Notes under the pieces: model-generated | Databases searched by the model: none | The model's input: only the letters and a program-made list of their open reading frames with translations | What the model was told of the DNA's origin: nothing | Part shown: positions 5,880 to 6,276 of the stretch, one piece after another | Position numbering within the stretch: position 1 is the first letter of the stretch | Layout: each line of letters begins with the position of its first letter | Program-made: the position numbers and the translations under genes | Assembly (NCBI GenBank): GCA_013361595.1 | Contig: JABFXT010000235.1 | Coordinates: forward strand, 1-6,276 | From: Nocardia sp. | GTDB lineage: Bacteria > Actinomycetota > Actinomycetes > Mycobacteriales > Mycobacteriaceae | Reading direction: 5' to 3' | DNA: 6,276 bases

Positions 5880-5943
5880 ATGAGAAGAGCGACAAGTAAC
5901 CGACAGAAACATGAGAAAACGACACCTCGAATGAGAATCGACA
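5880..5943 (+). repeat. Three imperfect direct repeats, ATGAGAA-N1-3-CGACA, upstream of lon
   Basis: ATGAGAA occurs at 5880, 5911 and 5931, each followed after 3, 2 and 1 bases by CGACA (5890, 5920, 5939). A further lone CGACA is at 5901, so CGACA starts are spaced 11, 19 and 19 bases. The stretch is unusually A-rich for this genome and lies between the TY-Chap remnant and the ClgR-type box. It may be a binding array for a regulator of lon or the remains of a promoter region for the decayed gene; no known motif is recognised. Confidence 0.5.
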
Positions 5944-5947
5944 TCAA

Positions 5948-5962
5948 TTCGCCGTGGGCGAA
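5948..5962 (+). promoter_or_regulatory. ClgR-type binding site upstream of lon
   Basis: TTCGCC-GTG-GGCGAA is a perfect 6+6 inverted repeat. Read on the minus strand with the next base it gives GTTCGC-N5-GCG, the published core of the ClgR box that activates clp and lon genes in Streptomyces and relatives. It lies just upstream of the SigH-type -35 at 5977, centred about 54 bases before the predicted start site, a fitting position for an activator. The motif is seen; binding is inferred from the match and the downstream gene being lon. Confidence 0.65.
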
Positions 5963-5976
5963 CAGCGCCGCGAGGA

Positions 5977-6002
5977 GGAACAAAGGGCCAAACGGTGAAG
6001 TT
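5977..6002 (+). promoter_or_regulatory. SigH/SigR-type stress promoter of lon
   Basis: GGAAC (5977-5981), 18 bases, then GTT (6000-6002) matches the GGAAY-N18/19-GTT consensus of the thiol-oxidative and heat stress sigma factors SigH (mycobacteria) and SigR (Streptomyces). Transcription should start around 6008-6010, giving a leader of about 30 bases that includes the Shine-Dalgarno at 6025-6030. The element is short and could occur by chance, but spacing and place are right. I found no better housekeeping promoter nearby. Confidence 0.55.
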
Positions 6003-6020
6003 GAGTGGGAGTAGCTCAAG
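6000..6020 (+). promoter_or_regulatory. HAIR-like operator for the heat-shock repressor HspR
   Basis: GTTGAGT-N7-GCTCAAG matches the HspR-associated inverted repeat consensus CTTGAGT-N7-ACTCAAG at 12 of 14 positions with the exact 7-base spacer; the inner arms TTGAG/CTCAA are perfectly complementary. It overlaps the GTT -10 of the SigH-type promoter and covers the predicted start site, ideal for repression. lon is an established HspR target in Streptomyces, which makes this call stronger than the motif alone would. The hspR gene is not in the window. Confidence 0.65.
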
Positions 6021-6037
6021 TATTGGAGGTTGTGTTC

Positions 6038-6276
6038 GTGACTACACCACTGAATCTTCCGGTGCTGTTCCTGACCGATCCCATCGTGCTCCCCGGGATG
6101 GTCGTGCCGATCGAACTGGACGAATCCGCCCAGGCGGCGATCGACGCAGCGCAGGCCGCGAAGACCGGGACCGTACTGCTGGCCCCACGGCTCACCGAGG
6201 GTTACGCCGCCTACGGCGTGATCGCCACCGTCGAACAGATCGGCCGGATGCGCGGCGGCGCGTCGGCCGCGGTGCT
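6038..6276 (+). CDS. lon: ATP-dependent protease Lon (endopeptidase La), N-terminal part only
   Basis: The first 79 codons of Lon are present and the gene continues past the right edge. The sequence VLFLTDPIVLPGMVVPIELDE (about residues 9-29) is the first strand pair of the LON substrate-binding domain, followed by a helix (31-41), then LLAPRLTEGYAAYGVIATVEQIGR (47-70), as in mycobacterial Lon proteins. Lon is a cytoplasmic hexameric AAA+ serine protease that degrades misfolded and certain regulatory proteins; its ATPase and Ser-Lys protease domains lie outside the window. GTG at 6038 is chosen because GGAGGT (6025-6030) is seven bases upstream; the in-frame GTG at 6032 is too close to that site. 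Upstream elements point to control by ClgR, a SigH-type sigma factor and HspR. Nothing suggests the fragment is broken. Confidence 0.92.
   Translation, partial: MTTPLNLPVLFLTDPIVLPGMVVPIELDESAQAAIDAAQAAKTGTVLLAPRLTEGYAAYGVIATVEQIGRMRGGASAAV

Noticed and set aside
6032..6037. GTG 6032 as start of lon
   Set aside because: It is one base from the GGAGGT ribosome site, too close for normal initiation; GTG 6038 has a seven-base spacing.
1..6276. CRISPR arrays, insertion sequences, attachment sites, tRNA or rRNA genes
   Set aside because: Both strands were read and no regularly spaced repeats, transposase motifs, terminal repeats or tRNA-like sequences were seen.

Overview
The window is high-GC actinobacterial chromosome, most likely from a Nocardia-like member of the Mycobacteriales. 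This rests on the codon use, the mycothiol-type DinB-fold protein, the actinobacterial form of the Lon N-terminus, and promoter elements typical of actinobacteria (a TAGGGT -10, a GGAAC-N18-GTT SigH/SigR-type promoter, an HspR HAIR-like repeat, a ClgR-type box). The genus is an inference; no rRNA or tRNA is present to confirm it.

Layout. (1) Bases 1-580, minus strand: the 5' part of a TIGR03084-type DinB/maleylpyruvate-isomerase-like metal-binding protein that runs off the left edge, with a TetR-like palindrome in its promoter. (2) 716-2071, minus: a DUF445 membrane protein with two internal repeats. (3) 2072-2213: a divergent promoter region. (4) 2214-4717, plus: a tight two-gene operon, a cyclase/kynurenine-formamidase-fold hydrolase overlapping by 4 bases (ATGA) an acetolactate-synthase-like thiamine-diphosphate enzyme. 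(5) 4718-5033: a non-coding stretch between convergent genes, with a 9-bp inverted repeat across the operon's stop codon and a second long-range inverted repeat. (6) 5034-5480, minus: a small MarR-family regulator behind a promoter with a MerR/SoxR-style 18-bp palindrome in an overlong 19-bp spacer. (7) 5516-5835, minus: what looks like a decayed TY-Chap-like gene. (8) 5836-6037: the regulatory region of lon. (9) 6038 to the right edge, plus: the N-terminus of the ATP-dependent protease Lon.

The most information-rich part is the roughly 170 bases before lon. In order they hold three imperfect repeats of ATGAGAA-N1-3-CGACA, a ClgR-type palindrome, a SigH/SigR-type promoter, an HspR HAIR-like operator overlapping that promoter's -10 and probable start site, a strong Shine-Dalgarno sequence and a GTG start. 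This would let the protease respond to proteotoxic, heat and thiol-oxidative stress. Each input is known for lon or other chaperone and protease genes in related actinomycetes; their compact stacking here is read from sequence alone.

The least characterised function is the cyclase plus ThDP-enzyme pair. Translational coupling implies a shared pathway, plausibly catabolism of a cyclic or 2-oxo compound, but the substrate cannot be read from the sequence. The cyclase also lacks the glutamate expected near the C-terminus in KynB-like members.
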